Shown here: positions 6,736 through 8,762 of the stretch, in pieces
How the letters are laid out: each line of letters begins with the position of its first letter
Position numbering within the stretch: position 1 is the stretch's first letter
Assembly: GCA_002422745.1 (NCBI GenBank)
Contig: DITH01000133.1
Location: forward strand, 1-8,762
DNA length: 8,762 nt
Direction: 5' to 3'
From: Alphaproteobacteria bacterium UBA6189
Lineage (GTDB): Bacteria > Pseudomonadota > Alphaproteobacteria > Rickettsiales > UBA3002
Notes under the pieces: model-generated
Seen by the model: the letters and a program-made list of their open reading frames with translations, nothing else
Told to the model about the DNA's origin: nothing
Database searches by the model: none
Position numbers and translations under genes: made by a program

Positions 6736-7608
6736 ATGCTTGGTATCATTGGTATTATTATTGTTTTTGTTGCGGTTTTCGTGGTTTACGCGGTGGCCGG
6801 CGGCAAAATGGGCATTATTATTCATGCGGCTCCGATCGAGTTGTCGACCATTTTAGGGGCAGCGATTGGCGCCTTCCTGATCGCCAATAAAACGATCGTG
6901 ATTAAAGGAGCCCTGGGCGGCCTCAGCAAAGTTTTCAAAGGGGCAAAGTGGAAATCGCAAGATTACAAAGACTTGCTGGCTCTGCTCTTTACCCTGCTGA
7001 AACTGGTGCGCACCAAGGGCATGATCGCTTTAGAGCAGCATATCGAGAATCCGGAAGAGTCGGTGATCTTCCAGCAATACCCCAAAATCCTTCACGATCA
7101 TTTTGCGGTAGCCTTTCTCTGCGATACGCTACGCATGATGACGATGAGCTTTGAAGACCCGCATCAGGTCGAGGATATGATGGAAAAGGTGCTGGATAAG
7201 CACCACCATGAGCTTCATGCGAACGCACATTCCCTGCAAACTATGGCCGATGGCCTGCCCGCACTGGGGATTGTAGCGGCGGTACTTGGGGTTATTAAAA
7301 CCATGAGCTCGATCACCGAGCCGGTCGAAGTGCTGGGCGCAATGATCGGCGGGGCGCTGGTCGGTACCTTCCTGGGGGTGTTCATGGCGTATGGGCTTGT
7401 CGGGCCGTTCGCCAGCAAAATGGGCCAGGTGTATGACGAGGAACATATTTTCTACCAGATCATCAAGCTGGTGCTGGTCTCGCATTTGAATGGCAATGCG
7501 CCGCAAATTTCGGTGGAAATCGGCCGGATTAATATCCCGACAGCCTATGAGCCGAGTTTTACGGAAATGGAGCAGGTACTACAAGAAGTGAGCCTGCCCG
7601 CGAATTAG
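6736..7608 (+). CDS. motA: Flagellar motor stator protein MotA
   Basis: Inner-membrane protein of 290 residues that, with MotB, forms the ion-conducting stator driving flagellar rotation. It has the four membrane segments of the family: two near the N-terminus (about residues 2-20 and 31-52) and two later (about 170-192 and 203-226). A long cytoplasmic loop lies between. In that loop RTKGMIALEQHIENPEES carries Arg92 and Glu100, matching the charged residues (Arg90, Glu98 in E. coli) that contact FliG. Pro174 in DGLPALGIVAAVLGV and Pro224 in YGLVGPFA match the functional prolines (Pro173, Pro222). The ATG at 6736 is preferred to a TTG at 6724 because MLGIIG matches the family start; the ribosome binding site (GGGTGG) is weak. 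motB begins ten bases after its stop codon. Confidence 0.95.
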   Translation: MLGIIGIIIVFVAVFVVYAVAGGKMGIIIHAAPIELSTILGAAIGAFLIANKTIVIKGALGGLSKVFKGAKWKSQDYKDLLALLFTLLKLVRTKGMIALEQHIENPEESVIFQQYPKILHDHFAVAFLCDTLRMMTMSFEDPHQVEDMMEKVLDKHHHELHANAHSLQTMADGLPALGIVAAVLGVIKTMSSITEPVEVLGAMIGGALVGTFLGVFMAYGLVGPFASKMGQVYDEEHIFYQIIKLVLVSHLNGNAPQISVEIGRINIPTAYEPSFTEMEQVLQEVSLPAN

Positions 7609-7618
7609 GACGTAACCG

Positions 7619-8579
7619 ATGGCCGAGCAAGGCGATAAAAAACGCCCGATTATCATTAAGAAAATCAAGCGCGGCGGCGGGGGGCGGCCACCATGGCGGC
7701 GCCTGGAAAGTGGCCTATGCCGATTTCGTGACCGCAATGATGGCATTCTTTCTGCTGCTGTGGCTGCTTTCGACCAGCTCAAAAGCCACCCTGGAAGGGA
7801 TTGCCGAGTATTTTACGCCCACGACCGGCGTGCGCGACGGGTTGGGCATTGGCTTCAAAGGAGGCGCGGCGGACGCACTGCAGGGCATCCAGAAGAGCGA
7901 TATGGGCGAGCCGGGCGTGGTAACCGGCACCACCCAGATGGGGGTCAGCCCCGAGAACCCGGAGAAGCAGGCCCCCACTCCGGCGGAGGAGGAGGACAAC
8001 CTGTTCGCGCAGGGGGCGACGGCGATCACTCAGGCATTCTCGCGGGAAAAGGCGTTGCAGCCCTATCAGGAGAATATCCGCGTGCAGGAAACGCCGGAAG
8101 GCTTGAAGATCGATATTATGGATTCCGATAAATATGGGATGTTCGAGCCTGCCAGCGCGACACTTACCGAACACGGGCAGCTGATCCTCGGTAAAATGGC
8201 GATGATCCTAAAACGCATGCCCACCTACATGGCGATCGACGGGCATACCGATGCCTCACCGCTGGAAACGGGGCAGGGCGATTATACGAACTGGGAGCTT
8301 TCCAGCGACCGGGCGCAATCGGCGCGGCGCTACCTGGTGAAGACGGGCATGGAGCCCGAGCGCCCGAAACGGGTGACTGGTCTTGCTGACAAACAATTGC
8401 TGGCACCCAATGAACCGCGCAACCCGCGCAACCGGCGGATCACGCTGACCATGCTGCGTGGCTCGCACATCCTGATACCCGATGCGGCAGTGCCGGAAAT
8501 GGCCAAACCTTCCGCGCCCGTGCCTGCCCCTGTCCCGACCAAAGCTGTGGCGCCTGCTGCGGATGCAGCAACTCACTAA
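7619..8579 (+). CDS. motB: Flagellar motor stator protein MotB, first copy, with a +1 frameshift after codon 20
   Basis: Translation from the ATG at 7619 (AGGA at 7607-7610) gives a MotB-like basic N-terminus, MAEQGDKKRPIIIKKIKR. After the G-run at 7679-7684 that frame becomes nonsense and stops at 8131. From 7686 a different frame carries the rest of MotB: GHHGGAWKVAYADF, a membrane helix (VTAMMAFFLLLWLL), a plug-like segment, a linker, and the OmpA/MotB peptidoglycan-binding domain (IDGHTDASPLE, then NWELSSDRA). Removing one G restores a 319-residue protein, near the family length (E. coli 308). The proton-binding Asp is then residue 35, the domain Asp is 211 and the binding Arg is 231. The tail is rich in Ala and Pro. 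The body frame has only a GTG at 7710 as a start, which would drop the N-terminus. As written it should not yield full-length MotB; this is a sequencing error, a real mutation or a phase-variable tract. Confidence 0.85.
7679..7684 (+). other. G6 homopolymer at the motB frame break
   Basis: Six consecutive Gs within a run of GGC/CGG triplets sit exactly where the coding frame changes. Five Gs (or eight) would join the two halves of MotB into a poly-Gly linker. G-runs are prone to replication slippage and to sequencing indels. The change needed is +1 (or -2), so this is not a classical -1 ribosomal slippery site. Confidence 0.8.
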
Positions 8580-8605
8580 AATACCGTCGATATTTTAATC
8601 TTTTT
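8577..8605 (+). terminator. Weak candidate terminator after the first motB
   Basis: TAAAATA at 8577-8583, which includes the motB stop codon, pairs with TATTTTA at 8591-8597 around a 7-base loop and is followed by T5 at 8601-8605. The stem is purely A-T, so it would be unstable. A convincing intrinsic terminator has a GC-rich stem. It may only be AT-rich spacer. Confidence 0.2.
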
Positions 8606-8631
8606 AAACGTCTTATCGCTACACTGATCCT

Positions 8632-8762
8632 ATGCCCTTACCCTATAAGACCAGCGCCAAAAGCAAGGACACGAAAAAGCCGACGGTGATTATCCGCAAG
8701 GTGCGGCGCACGGTGAATACACCGCCGCATGGCAGTGCATGGAAAGTGGCCTATGCCGATTT
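8632..8762 (+). CDS. Second MotB-like protein, N-terminal part (cut by window edge)
   Basis: The frame from the ATG at 8632 gives MPLPYKTSAKSKDTKKPTVI and later PPHGSAWKVAYADF before running off the window. This is a MotB N-terminus: a basic cytoplasmic segment, then the HGSxWKxAYADF motif whose Asp (residue 43 here) binds the conducted proton. The frame is intact, unlike the first copy. Its last 23 bases in the window (8740-8762) are identical to 7704-7726 of the first motB, while the preceding N-terminal codons differ. An in-frame TAA at 8605-8607 rules out a start further upstream. No ribosome binding site is visible before the ATG. A -10-like TACACT at 8620-8625 lies so close that a leaderless transcript is conceivable. 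It could be a second stator subunit or, if its distal part differs, a MotB-like protein of another role. Confidence 0.88.
   Translation, partial: MPLPYKTSAKSKDTKKPTVIIRKVRRTVNTPPHGSAWKVAYAD

Noticed and set aside
7673..7690. Programmed ribosomal frameshifting at the motB G-run
   Set aside because: The shift needed is +1 or -2, there is no stop or clear rare codon at the site as in known +1 systems, and a homopolymer indel explains it more simply.
7619..8131. A separate 170-residue protein in the first frame of motB
   Set aside because: Only the first 20 or so residues look like protein of the family; the rest is Arg/Gly-rich out-of-frame reading of MotB, so it is not an independent gene.
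8597..8625. Promoter for the second motB
   Set aside because: Only a -10-like TACACT (8620-8625) is visible; no -35 at proper spacing, and the start codon would lie almost at the transcription start. Not strong enough to list as a feature.

Overview
The window is a moderately GC-rich stretch of bacterial chromosome holding two unrelated blocks: an arginine succinyltransferase (AST) catabolic operon and the start of a flagellar stator locus. Family resemblance is proteobacterial. The MotA/MotB types and the GC-rich coding style suggest an Alphaproteobacterium, but this is inference. There are no rRNA or tRNA genes, CRISPR arrays, insertion sequences or phage genes that I can see.

Bases 1-83 hold the 5' end of a minus-strand acylphosphatase gene cut by the window edge. 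It is too short to stand out as an ORF, but the substrate-loop motif is clear. A 101-base divergent intergenic region (84-184) with a small palindrome separates it from the AST operon.

Bases 185-6592 hold five tightly packed plus-strand genes: astC (succinylornithine aminotransferase), an M20 metallohydrolase of the carboxypeptidase G2 type, astA (arginine N-succinyltransferase), astD (succinylglutamate semialdehyde dehydrogenase) and astB (succinylarginine dihydrolase). AstA, AstB, AstC and AstD together turn arginine plus succinyl-CoA into N-succinylglutamate. The usual last enzyme, AstE (succinylglutamate desuccinylase, an M14-like zinc enzyme), is absent from the window. The M20 gene overlaps astC by one base and keeps every metal and catalytic residue at carboxypeptidase G2 spacing. 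I propose that it does the last step, releasing glutamate and succinate. The only sizeable gap in the operon, between the M20 gene and astA, holds five GTGANNN heptads and an inverted partner that can form a hairpin.

Bases 6593-6735 are a non-coding spacer with small hairpins and short repeats. Then come motA (6736-7608), a motB whose N-terminus is out of frame with its body because of one extra base in a run of six Gs (7619-8579), and the start of a second motB (8632 to the window end). The second copy shares 23 identical bases with the first across the proton-binding Asp codon. The stator locus is therefore motA-motB-motB', and the first motB is broken, phase-variable, or affected by a sequencing error.
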